Shown piece after piece: positions 28,073-37,820 of a DNA stretch of 64,000 nt. The translations under genes were made by a program, and so were the position numbers. Source of the stretch: Paracoccaceae bacterium. Lineage in GTDB: Bacteria; Pseudomonadota; Alphaproteobacteria; Rhodobacterales; Rhodobacteraceae. The notes under the pieces were generated by a model that worked only from the letters and a program-made list of their open reading frames with translations, searched no databases and was not told the DNA's origin. The stretch spans positions 620,001-684,000 of the forward strand of contig JANSYP010000001.1 in NCBI GenBank assembly GCA_024742405.1, in the 5' to 3' direction. Positions within the stretch are counted from its first letter, which is position 1. The number at the start of each line of letters is the position of its first letter.

Positions 28073-29776
28073 ATGATCCGCTATCTCAAAAGCGGCGAGG
28101 GGATGACCCTCGCCGCGCTTGTCTGTTTCGGGCTCGTTCTCTTCGTGCTGCCCTTGGGCCTTTTGGCGCGGGTGGGTGTCACGGATGACACCGGCCTGAG
28201 CATTGCGCCGATGCTCGAGGCGCTGAACAGCCGCGCGGTGCCGCGCGCGCTCTGGAGCTCGCTCGAGAGCAGCTTTCTTTCGGCGTGTCTGGCCCTTGTC
28301 GGCGGCGCGTTGACTGCGCTGATCCTGGGGCTCACGGACATTCGGTGGAAGGGACCTTTCACCTTTCTGTTGCTCATACCGATGATGATCCCGCCTCACG
28401 TGACCGCGATCGCGTGGATTCAAGCGATGGGTCCGTCGTCGCCGCTCTTGTTGACCCTGGGGATCGCGCCCGAGATCGGTTCGACCAACCCGCTCTATTC
28501 CCGCGAAGGCGTCGTGTTTCTGCTCGGGGTTCAGCATGCGCCGCTGGTGTTTCTGGTGGTTCTTGCAGCGCTCCGCAGCCTTCCACGCGAGATGTCAGAT
28601 GCCGCACGTGTCGCAGGCGCCCGGCCCTGGCGGATGCTCACTCGGATCATTCTGCCGCTTCTTGTGCCGGCGCTTCTTGCGGCGTTCGCGCTTGCCTTCG
28701 TCTCGGCCCTGGGCAATTTCGGCATCCCGGCGCTTTTGGGCATTCCGGGGCGTTACACGACGCTTCCGGTTCTGATCTGGCAGCGTCTGGCCAGTTTCGG
28801 GCCATCCGTTCTCACCGATGTCGCGGTCATCGCCGCCCTGGTCGCCGTGATCGCTATCGTCGCGGTGCTGCTGCAATTCTGGATGTCCCGCCGTAACCGC
28901 AACGCGCTGATCGGCCCGCCGCAACCTCCGTTGTCGATCACGCTGGACCGCGCGCGCCCCTTGGTCGAGGCGGGGCTTGGTATCGTCGTGCTTGCGACCC
29001 TCGTGCTGCCGCTCTCGGCGCTCTTTGCGACGGCGTTCGTGCGCACCTATGGGCTACCGTTGAGCGTCGACACCCTGACCTTTTCCAATTTCGAAGAGAT
29101 CCTGTTTCGCCAATCCGTGACCGTGCGGGCCTTCGTGAATTCGACCGTCCTTGCTGGCATTGCGGCCGTGATCATCGCCGCGCTCTGCGCGCTCCTCGCC
29201 CGCTATCTGGCCGCGCGCGAACGGGGCGCCCGACATGTCGGAACAGGGCTCATGACGCTCGCAGAAATGACCTATGCGATCCCGGGGCTGGTGATTTCGA
29301 TCGCGTTCATCCTTGCCTTCATCAAGCCACTGCCGATCCTGGGTGTCTCGATCTACAACACGCTCTGGATCATCTTGCTCGCCTATCTCTGCGCCTTTTT
29401 CTCCATCGCCCTGAAACCGGTCAGTGCGGCCTATCTGCAGCTCGATCCGGCGCTGGACGAGGCCGCACGGGTGTCCGGCGCGGGGTTCGGTCGGCGGGCA
29501 TGGCGGATCAGCGCGCCGCTTATCGCCCCGGCCGCTGCGTCGGGCGCGATCCTTGTCTTTCTAACCGCGTACAACGAGGTTACCGTCTCGGCGCTGCTCT
29601 GGTCTTCGGGGAACGAGACGATCGGGACCACGATCTTCAACTATGAGGATGGCGGCTACACCACGCTCGCCGCGGCGATGTCCGCGGTCACCGTCATCGC
29701 GACCGTCGCCCTGATGGTGGCGCTCGACCGTTTTGGGCGGCACGCGCCCCCCGGCGTGGTCCCCTGGCGAATCTAG
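28073..29776 (+). CDS. ABC transporter permease, two fused transmembrane domains (FbpB/PhnV-like)
   Basis: A 567-residue inner-membrane protein with about 12 hydrophobic helices. It holds two copies of the EAA loop that contacts the ATPase: MSDAARVAGARPWRMLTRI in the first half and LDEAARVSGAGFGRRAWRI in the second. This fused form is typical of ferric and 2-aminoethylphosphonate importers. It is co-oriented with the binding protein 10 bp upstream. Its stop codon interlocks with that of the convergent ATPase gene in a CTAG palindrome at 29773-29776. Confidence 0.92.
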   Translation: MIRYLKSGEGMTLAALVCFGLVLFVLPLGLLARVGVTDDTGLSIAPMLEALNSRAVPRALWSSLESSFLSACLALVGGALTALILGLTDIRWKGPFTFLLLIPMMIPPHVTAIAWIQAMGPSSPLLLTLGIAPEIGSTNPLYSREGVVFLLGVQHAPLVFLVVLAALRSLPREMSDAARVAGARPWRMLTRIILPLLVPALLAAFALAFVSALGNFGIPALLGIPGRYTTLPVLIWQRLASFGPSVLTDVAVIAALVAVIAIVAVLLQFWMSRRNRNALIGPPQPPLSITLDRARPLVEAGLGIVVLATLVLPLSALFATAFVRTYGLPLSVDTLTFSNFEEILFRQSVTVRAFVNSTVLAGIAAVIIAALCALLARYLAARERGARHVGTGLMTLAEMTYAIPGLVISIAFILAFIKPLPILGVSIYNTLWIILLAYLCAFFSIALKPVSAAYLQLDPALDEAARVSGAGFGRRAWRISAPLIAPAAASGAILVFLTAYNEVTVSALLWSSGNETIGTTIFNYEDGGYTTLAAAMSAVTVIATVALMVALDRFGRHAPPGVVPWRI

Positions 29777-30795
29777 TCCGGGATCACCCACGCGTTCGCG
29801 ACGGCAAGATGCAGGGTTTCGCCTGCGCTAAGCGGGGCGCGGGAATCAATTTCCAGGAGCTCCGAAACTCCCTCGGCTTCTGCCTGAGCCTCCCACACTC
29901 CGCCGCGATAGTGAACCGCGATCACACGGGCCCGGAGCCCTTCATTGCCCAGCGAAATGTCCCGTGGCCGCACAAGTATTTCGGCCGGACCGTCCATGTT
30001 CTCCCGGGCCGTTACCGGAACCCGTAGCGCACCGATATTCGCAGAACGCGCCGCGACCACGGTCTTCAGGACGGTTCCGCGGCCAATGAAGCGCGCGACC
30101 TTCGCCGTTGACGGCCGCTCGAATATCTCGCGCGGCGGGCCCATCTGCAGAAACCTGCCCTGGTCCATGACGGCCATCACGTCGGCCAGGGCCATCGCCT
30201 CGCGCTGATCATGGGTGATGTAGAGCGTGGTCACGCCGGTTCGGGTGTGAAAGGACTTGAGCTCCGCCTCCATCTCGCTGCGCAGATGCGGGTCGAGATT
30301 GGCCAGCGGCTCGTCCATCAGGATCGTCTTGGCCTCGCCGGCAAGACAGCGGGCCAGAGCGACGCGCTGGCGCTGGCCGCCCGAGAGCGCGTCCGGCCTG
30401 CGATCCTTCAACGGCTCGAGCGCGACGGTCCGGATATGGGCGAGTGCCGCGGCTTTTGCCTGATCCTTTGACAGGCCGCGCGCCTCGTAGGGGAAGGCCA
30501 CATTGCCTTCGACGGTCATGTGCGGCCAGAGCGCGTAGGATTGAAACACCACGCCGACGCGACGCTCCTCGGGCGGCACGAAGGCGTCCGCCCCCGAAAC
30601 GTCTTCACCATTCAGAAGGATCTTTCCCGCGTCTGGGTGCTCCAAGCCGGCTACAAGCCGAAACAGCGTGCTCTTGCCGCATCCTGACGGGCCGACGACG
30701 GCAAAGAATGCCCCGGCCGGAACGGAGAAAGACACCTTGCTCAGCGCCGTGACGCCGCCATAACGCTTGGTCAGTCCGTCAGCTGTAATCGTCAA
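29773..30795 (-). CDS. ABC transporter ATP-binding protein (FbpC/PotA-like), convergent to its permease
   Basis: A 340-residue ATPase: Walker A GPSGCGKST (35-43), signature LSGGQRQRVALARCL, Walker B ILMDEPLANLD, switch His in ITHDQREAMALAD, and a C-terminal TOBE-like domain (ILVRPRDISLG). The start is TTG at 30795 with no good ribosome site, since no ATG or GTG fits the conserved N-terminus MTITADGLTKRYGGV. It almost certainly energises the importer at 27083-29776, yet it is transcribed from the other side towards it. That is unusual for a single ABC system and would produce overlapping antisense transcripts. Confidence 0.92.
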   Translation of the reverse strand: MTITADGLTKRYGGVTALSKVSFSVPAGAFFAVVGPSGCGKSTLFRLVAGLEHPDAGKILLNGEDVSGADAFVPPEERRVGVVFQSYALWPHMTVEGNVAFPYEARGLSKDQAKAAALAHIRTVALEPLKDRRPDALSGGQRQRVALARCLAGEAKTILMDEPLANLDPHLRSEMEAELKSFHTRTGVTTLYITHDQREAMALADVMAVMDQGRFLQMGPPREIFERPSTAKVARFIGRGTVLKTVVAARSANIGALRVPVTARENMDGPAEILVRPRDISLGNEGLRARVIAVHYRGGVWEAQAEAEGVSELLEIDSRAPLSAGETLHLAVANAWVIPD

Positions 30796-31002
30796 GAAAC
30801 CAAGCCCCAGCCCGACGTGTTTGCCGCCACCGCTGCGCTATCAAACCGCTGCGAAAGGTCAATTGCTTTCAGGTGTGGAACGCGGCGCGTCGGTCAATAA
30901 AGGCCGTCTGCACCGACATGACGCGCCGACCACCAGCCGACGCGCCGCCAAGATCAGATATGTCGCGTTGTCCGGTCCATTGTGGTGGCCGGTCGCGCTG
31001 AG

Positions 31003-32820
31003 TCATTCCTGATGCACATACTGGCCCGGCGCGTCGCCCAAGGCTTGCCCGGCATCCACCGTAGCGTCCTTTGCGGGCAGGTCCTGAGCGGAGGACCGTT
31101 GCTTCAGCCACGCGCTCCAAGCGGGCCACCAGGATCCGTCTTCGGGCAGGGCTGTGGCTTCCCAGGTCGTGGGATCGCGATAGGGAGCATCCGCCGACGT
31201 CGTCGCGATGCGAAAATGCCGACCGCGATGGCCCGGCTCGGAAACGATGCCCGCATTGTGTCCGCCCGAGGTCAGCACGAATGTCACTTCCGCGTCGAAG
31301 AGGAGGTGCACCTTGTGCACAGAGCGCCAGGGCGCCACATGGTCGGTTTCGGTTCCGACCGCGAATACCGGCGTCTGGATGTCCGAGAGCGCGACCACAC
31401 TGCTGTCGACCCGGTAGCGGCCGCTTGCCAGCTGATTTTCGAGCAGCAGCGCGCGCAGATACTCGGAGTGCATCCGGTAGGGCATCCGGGTCGCGTCCGC
31501 ATTCCAGGCCATGAGATCGTTCGGCACGGACCGTTCGCCCATGAGATACTCGCGGACGATGCGTGACCAGACCAAGTCGGCAGATCGCAGGAGCTGGAAC
31601 GCGCCCGCCATCTGATGGGTGTCGAGGACACCCTGTTCCCACATCATGTCCTCGAGAAAACTCACTTGGCTCTCGTTGATGAAGAGCATCAGCTCGCCAG
31701 CCTCGGTGAAGTCCGACTGTGCCGCCAAAAGCGTGAGACTCCCCAGTCGCGGATCACCATCGCGGGCCATCGCGGCCGCCGCAATGGTGAGCATCGTGCC
31801 GCCCAGGCAATAGCCGCAGGCGTGGATACGCGAGACGCCGGTGATTTCCTCGACCCGGTCGAGTGCCGCCATCTGTCCGAGCTGCCGATAGTCGTCCATG
31901 CCGAGGTCACGGTCGTCCGGCCCCGGGTTCAGCCATGAGATCATGAAGACCCGAAAGCCCTGATCGAGCAGGTACTGCACGAGCGAATTCTCCGGACTCA
32001 GATCCAGGATGTAGTATTTCATGATCCAGGCCGGTGTGATCAGCACCGGTTCGGGATGCACCGTTTCGGTCGTCGGTTCATACTGGATCAACTCGATCAA
32101 CCGATTGCGCATCACGACCTTGCCAGGCGTGGTGGCAACATCGCGCCCGACCTCGAATCCTTCCGGGATCTCACGCGTTTGACCCGACGCCGCCTTCTGC
32201 ACGTCCTCGAAGAAATTGAGGGCACCCTGGAAGAGATTTGCACCGCCGGTCGACGCGATGCGCGCAAGGACCTCCGGGTTCGTCGCGATGAAGTTGGTCG
32301 GGGATGTCATGTCGAGAAGCTGACGGGCCATGAACTCGACGACCCGCTCGTGCTGCCGGGTCACGCCGCGAACGCCTGTCGTCGCATTCCACCACCACTG
32401 CTGCTGCAGCAAGAAGGTTTGATGCAGAATGTTGAAGGGCGGGGTCTGCCACTCGGGTGCTCTGAATCGCCGGTCCTGTCGCAATGGCTCGATACAGGGC
32501 TCGTTTTCGCCGCCAGAGAGCGCGCACCTCAGCGCATACTGCTGGAGTCGGATCGTCTTGCGCATCGCCTTCTCGACCAGACGCGTCTGTTTTCCGGGTG
32601 AGGTCGCGAGGTGGATCGCCCAGTCAGACCACGCCGCGTTCAGCGCTGTCGGCGCGATGCCTCCGGTGCCCCGCGCGAGCAAGGCTCTCAGCGCACGGTC
32701 CGTGATCTCGGTGAGAAACGAGCTGTCGAAACCCTGTTGGGCGTCGCTCGAAATCGTCGGTTTGATGTCGCTTTCGCGAACTTCTTTGTTCATTGCCTGC
32801 CCGACTTTGAGTTTTGCCAT
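31003..32820 (-). CDS. phaC: class I polyhydroxyalkanoate synthase
   Basis: A 605-residue cytoplasmic enzyme polymerising (R)-3-hydroxyacyl-CoA into PHA granules. The lipase-like box with the catalytic Cys is in HACGYCLGGTML, around residue 336. The family's N-terminal DWAIHLATSPGKQ and PAWIMKYYILDLSPENSLV are present. The acid and His of the triad are probably the Asp in VGTETDHVAPW and the His in LTSGGHNAGIV. The first ATG has no clear ribosome site; an ATG nine codons in (32793) with upstream GGGCAGG is a possible alternative. No phaAB, phaR or phaZ is adjacent. A phasin gene lies 15 kb away in the same window. Confidence 0.95.
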   Translation of the reverse strand: MAKLKVGQAMNKEVRESDIKPTISSDAQQGFDSSFLTEITDRALRALLARGTGGIAPTALNAAWSDWAIHLATSPGKQTRLVEKAMRKTIRLQQYALRCALSGGENEPCIEPLRQDRRFRAPEWQTPPFNILHQTFLLQQQWWWNATTGVRGVTRQHERVVEFMARQLLDMTSPTNFIATNPEVLARIASTGGANLFQGALNFFEDVQKAASGQTREIPEGFEVGRDVATTPGKVVMRNRLIELIQYEPTTETVHPEPVLITPAWIMKYYILDLSPENSLVQYLLDQGFRVFMISWLNPGPDDRDLGMDDYRQLGQMAALDRVEEITGVSRIHACGYCLGGTMLTIAAAAMARDGDPRLGSLTLLAAQSDFTEAGELMLFINESQVSFLEDMMWEQGVLDTHQMAGAFQLLRSADLVWSRIVREYLMGERSVPNDLMAWNADATRMPYRMHSEYLRALLLENQLASGRYRVDSSVVALSDIQTPVFAVGTETDHVAPWRSVHKVHLLFDAEVTFVLTSGGHNAGIVSEPGHRGRHFRIATTSADAPYRDPTTWEATALPEDGSWWPAWSAWLKQRSSAQDLPAKDATVDAGQALGDAPGQYVHQE

Positions 32821-32866
32821 GGTGCGGTCAAACTCTACGCATCCAATCCAACAATTTCTTGACGCA

Positions 32867-32886
32867 GCGCAAAACCCGTTTTGCGC
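32867..32886. promoter_or_regulatory. palindrome in the divergent phaC/hlyD promoter region
   Basis: GCGCAAAA (32867-32874) and TTTTGCGC (32879-32886) form a perfect 8-bp dyad around CCCG. It lies midway between the two divergent starts, with TTGACG just to its left. It looks like an operator rather than a terminator, because neither gene ends here. The binding protein is unknown. Confidence 0.5.
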
Positions 32887-32934
32887 GGACGGGGCAAAGG
32901 AATGTCAGACCCTCGGTAGTGGAGTGCAGGTGTC

Positions 32935-33930
32935 ATGAGACAGGGGCGTCTTGCTCTTATAGGTGCCGCGGTGATCGCCGTCGGCGCCGCAATTGCAGTC
33001 GGTGTTTTTTCGTCGGATCAGGACCGCCTACCCGAAGGGTTTGTGGCGGGCAACGGGCGGATCGAAGCCGAGCAGGTGGAAATTGCTCCCAAAACAGCGG
33101 GCCGGGTCGAGAGTGTGTTTGCTGCCGAAGGCGCGCTGGTCGAAAAAGACGATGTTCTTGTGGAAATGGACACCGAAGAGCTCGCCGCGCAGCTCGACAA
33201 GGCCAATGCCGAGATCGCGCTGGCGCGTCAGGGCGAGGCCGAGGCGGAGGCCATCGTGCTGCAACGCCAGAGCGAATTGCGTCTTGCCCAGCATGAACTC
33301 GACCGCGCGGATACGTTGGTCGCCAGCGATCGCATCTCCGAAGCGGTCTTCGATGAGCGGGAAACGGCGCGCGATGTCGCCAAGGCGGTGCTGGGCGCAG
33401 CGCGGGCACGGGTAGCGACGGCGACGAGCCAGATCGCCGCAGCCGAAGCCGAAAGCCGCCGGATCGCAACCCAGATCGACGACAGCACGCTGGTCGCGCC
33501 GATGCCCGGCCGGGTGCTCTATCGGCTCGCCGAGGCGGGCGAAGTGGTCAACGCGGGCGGGCCGATCCTGACGCTTCTCAGCCTTGAAGACGTCTATATG
33601 GAGGTCTTTCTGCCAGCGCATGAAGCGGGACTTCTCCCCATCGGCGCCGAGGCGCGCATCGTGCTCGATGCATTGCCGGACTACGCGATTCCGGCCTCGG
33701 TCAGTTTCGTCTCGCCCGAGGCGCAGTTCACGCCCAAGCAGGTCGAGACGCTCGATGAGCGGGAAAAGCTCGTATTCCGGGTCCGCGTCCGCATCCCGCC
33801 GGACCTCATCGCTGGCCGCATCGAGCATGTGAAGACGGGACTGCGTGGCGTCGCCGTCGTGCGTCTCGATGCGTCTCAGCCATGGCCCGAACAGTTGGAG
33901 CGCCGGATTCCCCCGGAGCTCTTCGAATGA
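32935..33930 (+). CDS. HlyD-family periplasmic adaptor (YhiI-like)
   Basis: A 331-residue protein with one N-terminal membrane anchor (about 7-25). A biotinyl-lipoyl-like half motif follows (RIEAEQVEIAPKTAGRVESV), then a long alpha-helical hairpin (about 80-175), and the second lipoyl half (APMPGRVLYRLAEAGEVV) before the beta-barrel domain. It should bridge the inner-membrane ABC exporter encoded next to an outer-membrane channel that is not in this window. Its TGA overlaps the ATG of the next gene (ATGA at 33927). The three-gene order equals E. coli yhiI-rbbA-yhhJ. Confidence 0.92.
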   Translation: MRQGRLALIGAAVIAVGAAIAVGVFSSDQDRLPEGFVAGNGRIEAEQVEIAPKTAGRVESVFAAEGALVEKDDVLVEMDTEELAAQLDKANAEIALARQGEAEAEAIVLQRQSELRLAQHELDRADTLVASDRISEAVFDERETARDVAKAVLGAARARVATATSQIAAAEAESRRIATQIDDSTLVAPMPGRVLYRLAEAGEVVNAGGPILTLLSLEDVYMEVFLPAHEAGLLPIGAEARIVLDALPDYAIPASVSFVSPEAQFTPKQVETLDEREKLVFRVRVRIPPDLIAGRIEHVKTGLRGVAVVRLDASQPWPEQLERRIPPELFE

Positions 33931-36620
33931 ACGCGCCACTGAACGATCCGGTCCGTATCTCTGACGTCACCCATCGCTACGGAAAGCGCACCGCGCTCGA
34001 AGACATCTCGCTCACCTTGCCCGCCGGCAAACTGGTCGGGCTGATCGGCCCGGACGGGGTGGGAAAATCGACGCTGCTCGGGCTCATCACCGGGGCGAAA
34101 GCGCTCCAGAACGGCAGGATCGAGGTGTTCGGCGGGTCGATTGCGGACTCGAAACATCGCCGGCGAGTCTGCCCGCGGATCGCCTTCATGCCCCAGGGGC
34201 TCGGGCGCAACCTCTATGCCGAACTGTCGGTGCGCGAAAACCTCGAGTTCTTTTCCCGGCTGTTCGGCCAGAGCAGGCAGGAGCGCGAGCAACGCATCGG
34301 CGCGCTGCTCTCGGCAACTGGCCTTGCGCCCTTCGCGGATCGGCTCATGGGCAAACTCTCGGGCGGGATGAAGCAAAAGCTCGGCCTCTGCTGCGCGCTG
34401 ATCCACGACCCCGATCTGCTGGTGCTCGATGAGCCCACAACCGGGGTCGACCCGCTCTCGCGTCGGCAATTCTGGGCTCTGATCGATGCGATCCGGCACG
34501 AGAGCCCCGGACTCAGCGTTCTGGTGTCAACCGCCTACATGGAAGAGGCCGAGGTCTTCGACTGGATCGTCGCCATGGATGCCGGGCGTGTACTGTTCGA
34601 GGGCAGCCCAGCGGCACTCAGAGGCGATGCCGAAAGCCTGGAGACGGCCTACCGAAAACTCGATGGCGAGGCAGAGGCCGCGCCTGCCCCCGAAATCCAC
34701 GCCCGGCCGGGTGTCGCCGGCGCGCCGGTCATCGTCGCCCGGGGGCTGACGCGCCGTTTCGGGGATTTCACGGCGGTGGACCATGTCGATTTCGAGATCG
34801 ACCAGGGTGAGATCTTCGGCTTTCTGGGCTCGAACGGGTGCGGCAAGTCCACGACAATGAAGATGCTGACCGGGCTGCTTCCCGCAAGCTCGGGCGAAGC
34901 AATGCTCTTTGGCCGCCCCGTCGACGCGCGCGACCGCGACGGCCGCCGCGAGATCGGTTATATGAGCCAGGCCTTTTCGCTTTATGGCGAACTGACAGTG
35001 CGCCAGAATCTGCGGCTTCATGCGAGGATCTTCGAGCTGACCGATGCCGGCCCGCGCATCGCGGAGCTGGCAGAGCGCTTCGGGTTGGTCGAGCATCTCG
35101 ATACGCTGGCCGACGCGCTGCCGCTGGGGATCAAGCAGCGGCTGTCGCTGGCCGTCGCCGTGATCCACTGCCCGCGTGTTCTCATCCTGGATGAGCCGAC
35201 CTCCGGCGTGGATCCGGAGGCGCGGGACGCGTTCTGGGCGCTTCTGCTGGAGCTGTCGCGGCGCGACGGCGTCACGATCTTTGTTTCGACCCATTTCATG
35301 AGCGAGGCGGAGCGCTGCGACCGCGTCTCGCTGATGCATGCCGGTCGGGTCATCGCGCAGGGCACGCCGGCCGCGCTGACCGTCGAGGCAGGCGCCGCGA
35401 GCCTCGATGCGGCCTTCATCGCCGCGCTTGAAGCGGCGGAGCCACCGGTGCCGGTGATCGCTCCCCCAGCGCCGGACACCAGGGCCCGGAGCCGGGCCGG
35501 CGGAAGCCTGACGCGTGCCGCTGCCTATGCCAGGCGGGAAACCGTGGAGGTCCTGCGCGATCCGGTGCGTCTTGCCTTCGCGTTTCTGGGCTCAGCCATC
35601 CTGATGCTGGTCTTCGGTTTCGGCATCACGCTGGATATCGAGGATCTGAAATTCGCGGCCCTTGATCTTGCCCAAGGCCCTGAAAGCCGCGCCTATATCG
35701 CCGAGATCGAAGGGTCGCGCTATTTCACCGCGACCCCGCCGCTCTCCTCTGTGGAGGAGGGACGCCAGCGCCTCGTCGCCGGCGACGCCTCGCTGGTGAT
35801 TGAGCTGCCACCCGATTTCGGGCGCATGCTGCGAGCGGGCGAGTCGACGGAGATTCTCGCTACGGTCGACGGCGCGCTGCCCTTCAAGGGCGAGACGGTG
35901 GAGGGGTATGTGGCCGGGCTGCACCAGACTTTCCTGACTACGGCGGCGCGCGAAACGGGCAGCGCGCTTCCGGAAATCGTGCGTATCGAGCCGCGGTTCC
36001 GCTACAATCAGAGCTTCGAAAGCATCGCCGCGATGGCCCCGGCGATGCCCGCGATCCTACTGATCATGCTGCCCGCGATCCTGACGGCGGTCAGCGTGGC
36101 GCGGGAACGCGAGCTTGGCTCCGTCACGAATTTCTATGTGACGCCGACGACGCGGCTCGAGTTTCTGATCGGCAAGCAGGCACCTTACATCGTCATCGCC
36201 TTCGCGAATTTTCTGCTGCTGGCTGCGATGACATGGATCATCTTCGGCGTCCCGCTCAAGGGCAACCCGGTGCCTCTCGCCATTGGCGCACTGCTCTATG
36301 TCTGGGCGACGACGTCTTTCGGTCTTCTGGTCGCCACGATGACGTCGAGCCAGGTCGCGGCCGTCTTTGCCACGGCCATCGCGTCGATCGTTCCGACGAT
36401 ACAGTTCTCGGGGCTACTCCAGCCGGTGTCGACCCTGGAGAGCGGGGCCCGCGCGATCGGCTCGCTCTGGCCGTCCTCGTACTTCCTGCACCTCAATGTC
36501 GGCGCCTTCACGAAGGGGTTGGGCTGGCAGGCTCTGACGCCTGACCTGCTCGCGCTGGCCTGTTTCGGCCCCGCCATCACCGCGCTCGCGGCGCTGAGCC
36601 TACGCGGGCAGGAGCGCTGA
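33927..36620 (+). CDS. rbbA: RbbA-like ABC transporter: two ATPase domains fused to a membrane domain
   Basis: An 897-residue protein. The first ATPase domain has GPDGVGKST (41-49), LSGGMKQKLGL and LLVLDEPTTGVD. The second has GSNGCGKST (about 302-310), a degenerate signature LPLGIKQRLSL and LILDEPTSGVD. From about residue 545 an ABC-2 type membrane domain begins, with a large periplasmic loop and five helices in the last 230 residues. The layout and length match E. coli RbbA, named for ribosome association though the architecture is that of an exporter. The ATG at 33927 overlaps the hlyD stop; the frame's longer upstream extension is not used. Confidence 0.92.
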   Translation: MNAPLNDPVRISDVTHRYGKRTALEDISLTLPAGKLVGLIGPDGVGKSTLLGLITGAKALQNGRIEVFGGSIADSKHRRRVCPRIAFMPQGLGRNLYAELSVRENLEFFSRLFGQSRQEREQRIGALLSATGLAPFADRLMGKLSGGMKQKLGLCCALIHDPDLLVLDEPTTGVDPLSRRQFWALIDAIRHESPGLSVLVSTAYMEEAEVFDWIVAMDAGRVLFEGSPAALRGDAESLETAYRKLDGEAEAAPAPEIHARPGVAGAPVIVARGLTRRFGDFTAVDHVDFEIDQGEIFGFLGSNGCGKSTTMKMLTGLLPASSGEAMLFGRPVDARDRDGRREIGYMSQAFSLYGELTVRQNLRLHARIFELTDAGPRIAELAERFGLVEHLDTLADALPLGIKQRLSLAVAVIHCPRVLILDEPTSGVDPEARDAFWALLLELSRRDGVTIFVSTHFMSEAERCDRVSLMHAGRVIAQGTPAALTVEAGAASLDAAFIAALEAAEPPVPVIAPPAPDTRARSRAGGSLTRAAAYARRETVEVLRDPVRLAFAFLGSAILMLVFGFGITLDIEDLKFAALDLAQGPESRAYIAEIEGSRYFTATPPLSSVEEGRQRLVAGDASLVIELPPDFGRMLRAGESTEILATVDGALPFKGETVEGYVAGLHQTFLTTAARETGSALPEIVRIEPRFRYNQSFESIAAMAPAMPAILLIMLPAILTAVSVARERELGSVTNFYVTPTTRLEFLIGKQAPYIVIAFANFLLLAAMTWIIFGVPLKGNPVPLAIGALLYVWATTSFGLLVATMTSSQVAAVFATAIASIVPTIQFSGLLQPVSTLESGARAIGSLWPSSYFLHLNVGAFTKGLGWQALTPDLLALACFGPAITALAALSLRGQER

Positions 36621-36621
36621 G

Positions 36622-37746
36622 ATGCGGCGAGCGCGGCGGATCTTGTGGCTCGGCCTCAAGGAGATGATGAGCCTGCGGCGCGACTGGGTGATGCTCGCGC
36701 TGCTGGCCTGGTCCTTCACACTCGCTCCGGTGATGGAGGCGACAGGGGTGGCGACATCGGTCAACAACGCGTCCATCGCGTTTGCCGACGAAGACAACTC
36801 GCCGCTTTCGCGGTCTCTCGCTGATGCGTTCTTTCCGCCCGAATTCCAGCCCGTCGTCCAGATCGCCCCCGGCACCGGGGGCGCTCAGATGGACGCGGGC
36901 CGGTTTATCTTCGTGGTCTCCATTCCGCCCGGGTTTGAGCGCGACCTTCGCGCCGGTCGCGCGCCGGAGATCCAGGTGATGATCGACGCCACCGCTATGG
37001 AGCAGGCGGGCATCGGCGCGAACTACATCACAAGCATCCTGTCCGCCGAAATCCGTCGCTTCGCGGTCGGCGCCGACCTGGTCGACCCGGAGCCCATCGA
37101 TCTCGTCATCCGCAGCGCGTTCAATCCCAACCGGGATGCGGTCCAGTTCAAGAGCATCGTTGCGCTGATCGGACAAATCATGTGGCTGACGACGATCCTG
37201 ACCGGAGCTGCGATGATCCGCGAACGCGAGCACGGCACGATCGAGCATCTGCTTGCGATGCCACTTTCTCCGTTCGACATCGCCGCTGCAAAGATCTGGG
37301 CAAATGCAGCGGTCGTGCTTGTGGCCGCGGCACTGTCTCTCACCTTTGTCCTGCAGGGTTTTCTCGGCGTTTCCATCGCGGGGTCAAAACTGCTGTTTCT
37401 TGCCGGCACGGCCCTGTTTTTGTTCACGGCAACCGCATTGGGGGTGTTTCTGGCCACTCTGGCGCGGTCGATGGCGCAGTTCGCGCTTCTGGTGATGCTG
37501 ATCGTCCTCCCGATGCTGATGCTGTCCGGAGGAGAGACGCCGGTCGAGAGCCAGCCCGACTGGCTCCAGACCGTGACGCTCATCCTGCCGTCGCGCCACT
37601 ACATGACGCTGGCGCAGGAGGTCATCTACAAGGGTGCCGGTCTGGAGACCATCTGGCCGGAGTTGCTCGCCATCTCATTGCTGGGCAGTGTGCTGCTCGG
37701 CCTGAGCCTTGTGCTCTTCCGCCGCTCCATCGCTTTGGACCGCTGA
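36622..37746 (+). CDS. ABC-2 type transporter permease (YhhJ-like)
   Basis: A 374-residue inner-membrane protein starting 1 bp after the rbbA stop. Topology is typical of ABC-2 exporters: a first helix (about 20-42), a long extracytoplasmic domain to about 175, then five helices. The EREHGTIEHLLAMPLSPF coupling motif lies before them and matches the YhhJ/YhiH family. It pairs with the RbbA-like subunit, which carries its own membrane domain, so the two probably form a heterodimeric exporter with the HlyD adaptor. Cargo is unknown. Confidence 0.92.
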   Translation: MRRARRILWLGLKEMMSLRRDWVMLALLAWSFTLAPVMEATGVATSVNNASIAFADEDNSPLSRSLADAFFPPEFQPVVQIAPGTGGAQMDAGRFIFVVSIPPGFERDLRAGRAPEIQVMIDATAMEQAGIGANYITSILSAEIRRFAVGADLVDPEPIDLVIRSAFNPNRDAVQFKSIVALIGQIMWLTTILTGAAMIREREHGTIEHLLAMPLSPFDIAAAKIWANAAVVLVAAALSLTFVLQGFLGVSIAGSKLLFLAGTALFLFTATALGVFLATLARSMAQFALLVMLIVLPMLMLSGGETPVESQPDWLQTVTLILPSRHYMTLAQEVIYKGAGLETIWPELLAISLLGSVLLGLSLVLFRRSIALDR

Positions 37747-37820
37747 AGCGACCGTGCCTTTGATGTGCGTCAGCCTCGCCCTTTGCATCCCCACTATCGT
37801 CGGTCCAGGACACGGGGAGT

